Origin: Psychroserpens burtonensis DSM 12212
GTDB taxonomy: Bacteria > Bacteroidota > Bacteroidia > Flavobacteriales > Flavobacteriaceae
DNA length: 64,000 nucleotides
Assembly: GCF_000425305.1 (NCBI RefSeq)
Contig: NZ_AUDE01000018.1
Location: 62,001 to 126,000, forward strand
Reading direction: 5' to 3'
Shown here: positions 35,582-43,420 of the stretch, in pieces
How the letters are laid out: each line of letters begins with the position of its first letter
Numbering within the stretch: position 1 is the stretch's first letter
Notes under the pieces: model-generated
What the model saw: only the letters and a program-made list of their open reading frames with translations
Databases searched by the model: none
What the model was told of the DNA's origin: nothing
Position numbers and translations under genes: made by a program

Positions 35582-36607
35582 ATGCAAAAACCGTTTAGAA
35601 AATCCGCAAAAATAGCATTAGTTCTGGTTTACTTAGTAATCATTGCTGGAGCAGTTGTTCGCATGACAGGTTCTGGAATGGGTTGCCCAGACTGGCCAAA
35701 ATGTTTTGGCTATTATATTCCGCCAACAGAAATTTCAGAATTACAATTCAAACCCAATCACGCTTACGATAAAGGTATAATCATCATCAAAGATGAGGCC
35801 TTGTTAGTGGCTACTGAGCATTTCAATTCTTCGGAAATTCTAAATCTAAATAATTGGGAATCGTACACAGCACACGATTACGCCCAATTTAACGCCACAC
35901 ATACTTGGGTTGAATATATCAACAGATTGCTAGGTGCATTATCTGGAATTCCGATTTTAATATTTACTATTTTATCATTTTGGTTATGGCGAAAAAACAA
36001 ATGGTTGACCATCTTATCAATCGCCACAGTTTTTGGAATGGCATTTCAAGCCTGGTTGGGAAAAACAGTTGTTGATTCTAATTTAGCGCCTTTTAAGATA
36101 ACTGTTCACATGGTCATGGCAATGGTTATTGTTGCCATTGTTTTATACTTGATTTACGCATCAAAACTCAGGTTTAGAAATCAGGTGTTTGATGTGGCCT
36201 TTAGAAATGTAATCTTAGTAGCTCTTGCATTATCGTTAGTTCAAATCGTGTTAGGTACTCAAGTGAGACAGCATATCGACGAACGTGTTAAAGATATTGG
36301 TTATATAAAATCCCTATGGATGGAGCATCCAACCTTGCAATTTTATGTGCATCGTAGTTTTTCTGTTTTAATCCTTGTGATCAATGGCTGGCTCTTTTTT
36401 AGAAGTAAAAAATTAAATTTAGGCTACGTGAAGACCTATCTTTTGATGTTGTGTATCCTTGCTGAAATCATTTCAGGAATTGCCATGTTCTACTTTGATT
36501 TCCCGTTTTTATCACAACCTTTACATTTAGTTATTGCGCTGATAATGTTTGGAATACAGTTTTATATTTATTTAGAAAGCAAGCGTAAAAAAGCGCTTCT
36601 AACATAA
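35582..36607 (+). CDS. ctaA: heme A synthase (COX15/CtaA family)
   Basis: A 341-residue integral membrane protein with about eight hydrophobic segments. It begins RKSAKIALVLVYLVIIAGAV, then VRMTGSGMGCPDWPKCFGY, whose cysteines are characteristic. Heme-ligand His motifs are THTWVEYINRLLG and KITVHMVMAMVI in the first half and VHRSFSVL and QPLHLVIALIMF in the second. CtaA oxidises the C8 methyl group of heme O to make heme A for cytochrome oxidase. Confidence 0.93.
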   Translation: MQKPFRKSAKIALVLVYLVIIAGAVVRMTGSGMGCPDWPKCFGYYIPPTEISELQFKPNHAYDKGIIIIKDEALLVATEHFNSSEILNLNNWESYTAHDYAQFNATHTWVEYINRLLGALSGIPILIFTILSFWLWRKNKWLTILSIATVFGMAFQAWLGKTVVDSNLAPFKITVHMVMAMVIVAIVLYLIYASKLRFRNQVFDVAFRNVILVALALSLVQIVLGTQVRQHIDERVKDIGYIKSLWMEHPTLQFYVHRSFSVLILVINGWLFFRSKKLNLGYVKTYLLMLCILAEIISGIAMFYFDFPFLSQPLHLVIALIMFGIQFYIYLESKRKKALLT

Positions 36608-36628
36608 AACTTATTTGTACATTAACAG

Positions 36629-36636
36629 TACCTTTG
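36629..36636 (+). promoter_or_regulatory. -7 box (TACCTTTG) for the pRiA4b-ORF3-like gene
   Basis: Exact TAnnTTTG 12 nt before the ATG at 36648, in the 40-nt gap after ctaA. A TTG at 36615 is too close to be a standard -33. Confidence 0.5.
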
Positions 36637-36647
36637 TAATCTAATTA

Positions 36648-37175
36648 ATGAACATGATTTACAGATTTAGAGCCATACTTGACAACGATACAGAAGACGA
36701 TATTTTTAGAGATATTGAAATTCGGGAAACCGATTCTTTAGAAGATTTACATAATGCTATTACTCAATCTTTTGGTTTTGAAGGATTAGAAATGGCCTCT
36801 TTTTATGTAAGCAATGAAGATTGGGAACAAGGTGAGGAAATCTCGATGTATGATGTTAGTGAAGGTCATAATGACACGAGAACGATGAGCGAAACAATCC
36901 TCAATACTGTTCTTGACCAATCACAAACCAAACTTATTTATGTGTATGACTTTCTAAGCATGTGGACGTTTCTCGTCGAACTTGCTGAAATTGTTGAAGA
37001 AACAGAAGGCACAGACTATCCTAATCTCATGTTTGTTCATGGCCAAATACCAGACTCAGCTCCAGAAAAAACTTTTGAAGCCGAAAATTTTGATGACGAT
37101 TTAAACGAATTTAATGACGATGAGCTAGATGTCGACGATTATAGCGATCTCGATTTTGATGAGAATTGGAATTAA
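36648..37175 (+). CDS. pRiA4b ORF-3 / IS1096-passenger-like protein
   Basis: A 175-residue acidic protein: IYRFRAILDNDTEDDIFRDI, SLEDLHNAITQSFGFEGLEM, MSETILNTVLDQSQTKLIYVYDF, WTFLVELAEIVE. This is the fold named after plasmid pRiA4b ORF-3, often labelled IS1096 passenger or TnpR, although no transposase or inverted repeats are near. The C-terminal 35 residues are almost all Asp, Glu and Asn. Function is unknown; the gene lies 13 nt before the HupE-like gene and may be co-transcribed with it. Confidence 0.85.
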   Translation: MNMIYRFRAILDNDTEDDIFRDIEIRETDSLEDLHNAITQSFGFEGLEMASFYVSNEDWEQGEEISMYDVSEGHNDTRTMSETILNTVLDQSQTKLIYVYDFLSMWTFLVELAEIVEETEGTDYPNLMFVHGQIPDSAPEKTFEAENFDDDLNEFNDDELDVDDYSDLDFDENWN

Positions 37176-37188
37176 GTATTTCTAATCT

Positions 37189-37761
37189 ATGACTGATTTT
37201 TGGTTTTACTTAAAAGAGGGCATCATTCATATTTTAGACCTAGATGGCCTTGACCATTTCTATTTCATACTTTCATTTTGTATTCTTTTCTCTTTTAAAG
37301 ACTGGAAGAAAATTATAGGTTTAGTTACTGCGTTTACCTTTGGTCATTGCATCACTTTATTTCTTTCTGGATTAGAATTGGTGACCATTAATGCAGATAC
37401 AATAGAACTCCTCATTCCTATTACCATTCTACTAAGTTGTATTAATAATTTTTATGTACTGCTGAAAGACAAGCAGTCTAAACAACAATTAGTCATTACT
37501 TATATCATTTTGTTAATCTTTGGATTAATCCATGGTTTAGGATTTTCAAACTATATCAAAATGATGCTGTTTGACGATGAGTCTATTGTGTTACCCCTTT
37601 TAGGTTTTAATGTTGGGATAGAATTAGCACAGTTACTAATTGTTACTGGTTTATTGATTGTATTATCTGTATTTCAACTGCTTTTGAAATCTAAAATGAG
37701 ATCGGTACGATTGGCAATTAATACGATTATTTTTGTTTTAGTGGTTATGATGATGCTTTAA
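37189..37761 (+). CDS. HupE/UreJ family membrane protein
   Basis: A 190-residue protein of about six membrane helices. The N-terminal FWFYLKEGIIHILDLDGLDHFYFIL (shown in part) and VTAFTFGHCITLFLSGLEL, then LIFGLIHGLGFSNYIK, match the HupE/UreJ family, whose His and Asp residues are thought to bind nickel or cobalt. No hydrogenase or urease genes are in the window, so its metal, if any, is unknown. Confidence 0.82.
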   Translation: MTDFWFYLKEGIIHILDLDGLDHFYFILSFCILFSFKDWKKIIGLVTAFTFGHCITLFLSGLELVTINADTIELLIPITILLSCINNFYVLLKDKQSKQQLVITYIILLIFGLIHGLGFSNYIKMMLFDDESIVLPLLGFNVGIELAQLLIVTGLLIVLSVFQLLLKSKMRSVRLAINTIIFVLVVMMML

Positions 37762-37878
37762 TTGTGACATCTAATTTAAAGGTTGCTTATTTTTTCTGTA
37801 ACAATTCCTGCATATGCTCGTCGTATTGATATAATCAACCACTGCTGAAAACTTTTCCGTAGAAAAATCAATCAAATT

Positions 37879-38781
37879 TTGGAACCAATTTTAACCATTA
37901 CTAATCTCACCAAAAAATTTGGCTACCTCACTGCTGTCAAAGATTTATCATTTACCATTAATAAAGGCAATGTATACGGAATTCTAGGACCAAATGGAAG
38001 TGGAAAATCAACAACTCTAGGAATCGTTTTAAACGTTGTCAATAAAACCGAAGGGAGTTTCCATTGGTTTGATGGTAATACCACAACTCATGATGCGCTT
38101 AAAAAAGTAGGTGCCATTATTGAACGACCAAACTTTTATCCTTACATGACAGCTGCGCAAAACTTAAGGTTAGTTTGTAGGATAAAAGGTGTTGATAGAA
38201 GTAAAATAATAGAAAAGCTAGAGGTTGTAGGACTTTTAGATAGAAAAGACCATAAGTTTAGCACCTACTCGTTAGGTATGAAACAGCGTTTGGCAATTGC
38301 TTCGGCGTTGTTAAATGACCCAGAGATCTTAATTCTTGATGAACCTACAAATGGTCTTGATCCTCAAGGGATTCATCAAATTCGTAAAATCATTAAAGAT
38401 ATAGCAAGCAAAGGCACAACCATACTATTGGCTTCTCACCTGCTCGATGAAGTTGAAAAAGTGTGTTCTCATGTTGTTGTATTAAGAAAAGGTGAGAAGT
38501 TATATTCTGGTCGTGTGGACGAGATGATATCGAGTCATGGCTTCTTTGAACTTAAAGCAAAAAAGCATGATGAGCTTATCAAATTATTAGAAAATCATAC
38601 GTCCTTCGGAAATATAAAAGTTGAAGACCAGCTCATCACTGCGTTTTTAAATATTCCTATGGATGCTCCAGAATTTAACACGCTCATGTTTGAAAAGGGC
38701 ATTATCCTTTCTCACCTTGTTAAACGCAAAGAAAGCTTAGAAGAACAATTCTTGCAATTAACAGACCACACAGAATTATAA
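37879..38781 (+). CDS. ABC transporter ATP-binding protein (ABC-2 exporter type)
   Basis: A 300-residue ATPase starting at TTG (37879): MEPILTITNLTKKFG. No suitable ATG lies in frame before the Walker A, so TTG is likely real. Motifs: Walker A GPNGSGKSTT, signature YSLGMKQRLAIASAL, Walker B ILILDEPTNGLDP and H-loop LLASHLLDEVE. The C-terminal extension (about 215-300) is typical of bacitracin- or gliding-type ABC-2 ATPases. It pairs with the permease 58 nt downstream. Substrate unknown. Confidence 0.9.
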   Translation: MEPILTITNLTKKFGYLTAVKDLSFTINKGNVYGILGPNGSGKSTTLGIVLNVVNKTEGSFHWFDGNTTTHDALKKVGAIIERPNFYPYMTAAQNLRLVCRIKGVDRSKIIEKLEVVGLLDRKDHKFSTYSLGMKQRLAIASALLNDPEILILDEPTNGLDPQGIHQIRKIIKDIASKGTTILLASHLLDEVEKVCSHVVVLRKGEKLYSGRVDEMISSHGFFELKAKKHDELIKLLENHTSFGNIKVEDQLITAFLNIPMDAPEFNTLMFEKGIILSHLVKRKESLEEQFLQLTDHTEL

Positions 38782-38839
38782 TCGTCAACCATAAAGCGTT
38801 CTGAATATTTTTTACTTCAGAATAAAAAAATCAACCACC

Positions 38840-39664
38840 ATGTTAAGATTACTGCAACTAGAACTTCAAAAATTACTGCTTAATAGAGCTAGTAAAGTTC
38901 TCATTTTTATATCGTTTGTACTGCCATTTTTTATTATTCTACTATCCTCTATACGATTTAATGTATTTAATTATTTCACTCTAGAAGTAGGACATTATGG
39001 CGTTTTTAATTTTCCTATTGTATGGCATATTGTGACCTTTTTTGCATCACAATTTAAACTCTTCTTTGCCATTGTCGTTGTAAGTATGGTTGGTAACGAA
39101 TACAGTAACAAAACCATTAAGCAAAATTTAATTGACGGCTTGAGCAAAAAAGAATTCATACTCTCTAAATTTTATACCATTATTTTCTTTTCTGCATTGG
39201 CAACGCTGTTAGTGTTTATCATCTGTTTATTAGTCGGCTTATTTTACTCGAGCATTGACGAATTACATCTTATCTTTAGAGACACAGAATTTCTTTTCGC
39301 CTATTTCATAAAACTAGTCGGCTTTTTCAGTTTATGCTTATTCTTAGGTATGTTAGTAAAACGTTCAGCTTTTGCATTGGCGTTCCTATTCGTATTGTTC
39401 ATTTTAGAGTGGATTATCTTCGGGATATTAGCATGGAAAATTAACGAAAGTACTGCAACTAAAATTCAGAATTTCTTTCCATTAAAATCCATGTATAAAC
39501 TTATTGACCAACCGTTTCAACGTATCGCCATCTCAAAAGCACCAAACGGTCAAGATTTTTTATATGATTTTGGAGTACATTGGTATGAAATAGCCATCGT
39601 TATGGCTTGGACTGCTTTATTTATCTTTTTATCGTATAGATTATTAAAGAAGCGAGATTTGTAA
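38840..39664 (+). CDS. ABC-2 type permease
   Basis: A 274-residue membrane protein with six predicted helices: KVLIFISFVLPFFIILLSS, VTFFASQFKLFFAIVVVSMV, then after GNEYSNKTIKQNLIDGLSKK, four more. That last motif is a standard ABC-2 permease loop. It works with the ATPase upstream, probably as a homodimer with two ATPase subunits. No substrate can be assigned. Confidence 0.88.
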   Translation: MLRLLQLELQKLLLNRASKVLIFISFVLPFFIILLSSIRFNVFNYFTLEVGHYGVFNFPIVWHIVTFFASQFKLFFAIVVVSMVGNEYSNKTIKQNLIDGLSKKEFILSKFYTIIFFSALATLLVFIICLLVGLFYSSIDELHLIFRDTEFLFAYFIKLVGFFSLCLFLGMLVKRSAFALAFLFVLFILEWIIFGILAWKINESTATKIQNFFPLKSMYKLIDQPFQRIAISKAPNGQDFLYDFGVHWYEIAIVMAWTALFIFLSYRLLKKRDL

Positions 39665-39837
39665 TACCTTTAAAGGGTTAGTCTTTTTGAAAAAGAAACT
39701 GTATTGACTGATTAAAATTTCCGAAGAAAAAGTAGGAATTTTACGTAGTTAACTGTTCTATTCTTAAAGTTATCTTGGCTTTTTGTTTTAAACCGAAAAA
39801 TATAGCTTTTGTGCTAAAATGAAATTATTTTTTCTCG

Positions 39838-39854
39838 ACGTAGCATCGCTACGT
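39838..39854. repeat. GC-rich hairpin between exporter and T9SS cluster
   Basis: Perfect 7-bp inverted repeat ACGTAGC/GCTACGT around ATC. There is no T tract directly after it on either strand, so a terminator role is doubtful. It lies in the 293-nt gap before the first large T9SS gene, which shows no other feature. Confidence 0.5.
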
Positions 39855-39957
39855 TTATAAAAAATCATAAAATTAGAGTTCAAAATGGATGTTTTGTAGG
39901 TAAAAGAAAAAGCCAAGTTAACTTCACAAGACTTTCTAAGTTAATTGCGACGATTAC

Positions 39958-42900
39958 ATGAAAAAAAAATCCCTCATATTATTAGTAGCACTCCTTTGCA
40001 TTGCCTATACTTTTGCACAACAAGAAGCCTCCTACTGGTATTTTGGACAAAATGCTGGATTGCGATTTAATTCGGGTAACGGGACGGTTACTGCAATTAC
40101 AGATGGTCAAATAGATACTTTAGAAGGCTGTACTTCAATCTCAGATACTACTGGTGATCTTTTGTTTTATACAGACGGAAGAACCGTATGGAATCAAAAC
40201 CATGAAATAATGGCCAATGGTGATTATTTTGGTGGTACAGGACTTTTAGGTGACCCCTCGAGTACCTCCTCGGGACTAATCGTGCCAAAACCACAAGACC
40301 CAACGCAATATTATATTTTTACTGTTGATGAACCTCATCATTTAAATGCAAATGCTTTTCCCAATCAATATACAGGGACTTATCAAGGAGGGACTTCCGC
40401 CCCTGAAGAAGATGATGGTTTTAATAATGGATTTGCTTACTCTTTGGTCGATGTTACTTTAGATGGTGGTTTAGGAGATGTCGTAGACACTGAAAAAAAC
40501 ATTCCATTAATTACCTATGATGTGGCTAATCCGTTAGAGGAAGCCTATAAATGCTCTGAAAAAATTACAGCTGTAAAAGCAGATGATTGCTCTTCATTTT
40601 GGGTAATCACTCATTTTATTGATAAATACTATGCGTTTAAAGTAGATATTAATGGGGTAAATACAACCCCTGTAATTTCGACTGTTGGCCCTGAGGTTCC
40701 TATTTCTGGATATCGTCGAAATGCTCTTGGTTATCTTAAAGCCTCTCCTGATGGGTCTAAATTGGCAGTTGCTCATTTAGGCTTTGCGACGGAACAAGCG
40801 GGCAATGCTCCTGGTGGCGTCTATTTGTTAGACTTTGACAACGATACAGGAATTGTATCAAATTCGGTTGAGTTATATGGCCCAGATCAGGGTGATAGTC
40901 CTTATGGTGTTGAGTTTTCTGCGGAAAACAGAAAAATATATGCAAGCGTTGGTGCAGGAATTGGAGGCGGTGGAGACAGCACTATATACCAATGGGATTT
41001 AGAAAGTTCTGATATTCCTAATTCTATTGAAATCATTCATCAATCCACAGTATTTAGTGCTGGAGCGCTACAATTAGGCTTGGACAAACGTATATATAGG
41101 GCGCAAATTGATTTTAGTGTAAATTTTAATGTACCGTTTCCAAATACTGGAAACTTTATGGGTATCATTAATAATCCTGAAGAAACTGGTAGTGCCACTA
41201 ACTATGATGAAACGGGGATTCTACTGGATATTAATGGTGGGTTTCAAAACACAAGTCGTATTGGTTTACCACCTTTTATCCAGTCGCTTTTTAACTCACA
41301 AATTGATATCATCCAAAATGGGATTAGTACCACAGAGCTTAAATTGTGTACAGGTGACAGTTTCACTTTAACTGCAGAGGATGTTGCCGGAGGTACTTAT
41401 TCATGGACAAAAGATGGTATTGAATTAACCGAAATAACATTTGAATTAGATATTAACGAGCCAGGGTTTTATGAAGTTTTTATAGAACCGAACAGTGGTG
41501 AATGTCCTATTGAAGGTGAAGCTTTTGTTGGTGTATTTGACATCCCAACAGCCACACAACCTCAAAATATGGTCAATTGTGATTTTACTGAAGTTTCTGT
41601 TTTTGATTTAACCGCTCAAGACTCAGCTATTTTAGACACACAAGACTCTTTGCAATACTCGGTTCATTATTTCACTTCACAGGAAGAGGCAGATAATAAT
41701 ACCAACGAAATTATTGGCAATTTTACAGCGACTGAGAATCCGCAAATTATCTATGCTCGCGTAGATAATAACGATAACGTTAATTGTTACGCAACAACAT
41801 CTTTTACACTTACAGTTTCTATTACACCAGTAATAAGTACCCTTGATGATATTACAGTTTGTGATACCGATTTTAATGGGAATAATATGGACGGTTTTAC
41901 GACCATAACTTTAGATGGACTCAATGCAGGAATTCTATTTACACAAGAGCCCTTGTTATACGCGATAACATTTCATCCATCGCAGCAAGATGCAGATGAT
42001 AACACCGATATTTTTCTAAATTCTTATACAAATACAACAGCTTATACAGAAGAAATATTTGTGAGAATAGAGAATAATGCAAATACAGATTGTTTCTCTA
42101 CAGGTTCATTTATTCTGACTATAAACGATGCTCCCGACGCTATTGACGCCACATTAACACAATGTGATGAAGATGGGATTCCAGAAGGCTTCACCACCTT
42201 TGATCTCAATCAAGTATTTGATGATATTACTGGTGGTGGTGCTAATAGAACGATTCAGTTTTATGTGTCGCTAACAGATTTAGAAAATAACGAAGATGAA
42301 CTCAATGCAGATGCTTTTGAGAATTATTTTAATCCGCATATTATTTATGCCTTAGTCACTAATACAGATACTGGTTGTACTAACATTGCTGAGCTTAGCT
42401 TGCAAGCGAGTTCTACATCTTCAAATAGTACCACAATTGAAGTTTGTGATGATGATGGTACTGAAGATGGGTTCTATAATTTTAATCTTACCAGTGCTGT
42501 AGACGCTATTCTCTTTGGGATTGATCCCGATCTAGAGGTCAGATTCTATGAAACCTATCAAGAGGGTTTATTAGAAGATAATCCTTTAGGAAATAGTTTC
42601 ACAAATACAATAGCTTACAACCAAACGATCTATGCTCGCGTTGAAAACATGAATGCTTGCTTTGGCATAAGTGATATAGAACTCACTGTTTTTGAATTAC
42701 CTAATATCATCATCCAAGAAGATCTATATTATTGTTTAAATACATTCCCACAAACCATAATATTGACAGGAGGGTTAATTGATGATACGCCTAATAATTA
42801 CTATTACGATTGGTCTACAGATGAGGACGAATTTGAAATTGAAGTTAATGAGCCTGGAACTTATACAGTGAGAGTGACCTCTACAGAGGGTTGTTTTAAA

Positions 42901-43413
42901 GATAGAACGATTAATGTATTAGCATCAGATATAGCAACATTCGCAGAAATACAAGTGACAGATGCGACCTCAAATAACACCATTTCAGTCTTTGTAACTG
43001 GTGAAGGTGTTTATGACTATGCATTGGATAACCCTGCAGGTCCTTACCAAGAAAGTAACATCTTTGAAAATGTTAGTTTTGGATTTCATACCGTTTATGT
43101 TCGCGATATAGAAAATAATTGCGGAACCGTTAACGAGGTTGTATCAGTAATAGGGTTTCCTAAGTTTTTTACACCAAATGGAGATACTTTTAATCCTACT
43201 TGGCAAGTCAAAGGGATTTCTAGCAATTTTCAACCTAACTCCCAAGTTCTAATTTTTGATCGTTATGGAAAATTATTAGCTGAAATTGACCCACTCGGTC
43301 CCGGATGGGATGGTACATTTAATGGTTTTAATATGCCTGCAAGTGACTATTGGTTTGTTGTCACCTTAGAGGATGGTCGTACTTTTAAAAGCCATTTTGC
43401 ATTAAAACGATAG
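39958..43413 (+). CDS. T9SS type B protein: propeller-like N-terminus and four repeat modules
   Basis: An 1151-residue protein with signal peptide (ending TFAQ). About 25-440 forms a beta-propeller-like domain: ASYWYFGQNAGLRFNSGNG, LEGCTSISDTTGDLLFYTDG, and later RRNALGYLKASPDGSKLAV. An Ig-like part (LCTGDSFTLTAEDV...) follows, then four copies of the roughly 90-residue CDDxxDG...C module (first Cys motifs: NCDFTEVSVFDL, VCDTDFNGNNMDGF, QCDEDGIPEGF, VCDDDGTEDGF). After another Ig-like part comes the C-terminal type B sorting region: FPKFFTPNGDTFNPTWQVKG, IFDRYGKLL, GWDGTFNG, ASDYWFVV. It is exported by T9SS; the ligand is unknown. The next gene begins 7 nt downstream and shares the 3' 1281 nt. 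Confidence 0.88.
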   Translation: MKKKSLILLVALLCIAYTFAQQEASYWYFGQNAGLRFNSGNGTVTAITDGQIDTLEGCTSISDTTGDLLFYTDGRTVWNQNHEIMANGDYFGGTGLLGDPSSTSSGLIVPKPQDPTQYYIFTVDEPHHLNANAFPNQYTGTYQGGTSAPEEDDGFNNGFAYSLVDVTLDGGLGDVVDTEKNIPLITYDVANPLEEAYKCSEKITAVKADDCSSFWVITHFIDKYYAFKVDINGVNTTPVISTVGPEVPISGYRRNALGYLKASPDGSKLAVAHLGFATEQAGNAPGGVYLLDFDNDTGIVSNSVELYGPDQGDSPYGVEFSAENRKIYASVGAGIGGGGDSTIYQWDLESSDIPNSIEIIHQSTVFSAGALQLGLDKRIYRAQIDFSVNFNVPFPNTGNFMGIINNPEETGSATNYDETGILLDINGGFQNTSRIGLPPFIQSLFNSQIDIIQNGISTTELKLCTGDSFTLTAEDVAGGTYSWTKDGIELTEITFELDINEPGFYEVFIEPNSGECPIEGEAFVGVFDIPTATQPQNMVNCDFTEVSVFDLTAQDSAILDTQDSLQYSVHYFTSQEEADNNTNEIIGNFTATENPQIIYARVDNNDNVNCYATTSFTLTVSITPVISTLDDITVCDTDFNGNNMDGFTTITLDGLNAGILFTQEPLLYAITFHPSQQDADDNTDIFLNSYTNTTAYTEEIFVRIENNANTDCFSTGSFILTINDAPDAIDATLTQCDEDGIPEGFTTFDLNQVFDDITGGGANRTIQFYVSLTDLENNEDELNADAFENYFNPHIIYALVTNTDTGCTNIAELSLQASSTSSNSTTIEVCDDDGTEDGFYNFNLTSAVDAILFGIDPDLEVRFYETYQEGLLEDNPLGNSFTNTIAYNQTIYARVENMNACFGISDIELTVFELPNIIIQEDLYYCLNTFPQTIILTGGLIDDTPNNYYYDWSTDEDEFEIEVNEPGTYTVRVTSTEGCFKDRTINVLASDIATFAEIQVTDATSNNTISVFVTGEGVYDYALDNPAGPYQESNIFENVSFGFHTVYVRDIENNCGTVNEVVSVIGFPKFFTPNGDTFNPTWQVKGISSNFQPNSQVLIFDRYGKLLAEIDPLGPGWDGTFNGFNMPASDYWFVVTLEDGRTFKSHFALKR
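42133..43413 (+). repeat. long near-identical duplication, copy 1
   Basis: The last 1281 nt of the propeller gene recur in the next gene at 44561-45844. Stretches of 20 or more bases are unchanged; for instance GATCTATATTATTGTTTAAA occurs in both. Copy 2 is 3 nt longer because of one extra Asp codon in CDDDDG. See the copy 2 entry. Confidence 0.9.
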
Positions 43414-43420
43414 ATCCTTC

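Noticed and set aside
36648-37175. Mobile element suggested by the name IS1096 passenger
   Set aside because: No transposase, inverted repeats or target duplication are seen; the name is historical.
39838-39854. Terminator of the ABC-2 exporter
   Set aside because: The hairpin is real but short, and no T tract follows directly on either strand.
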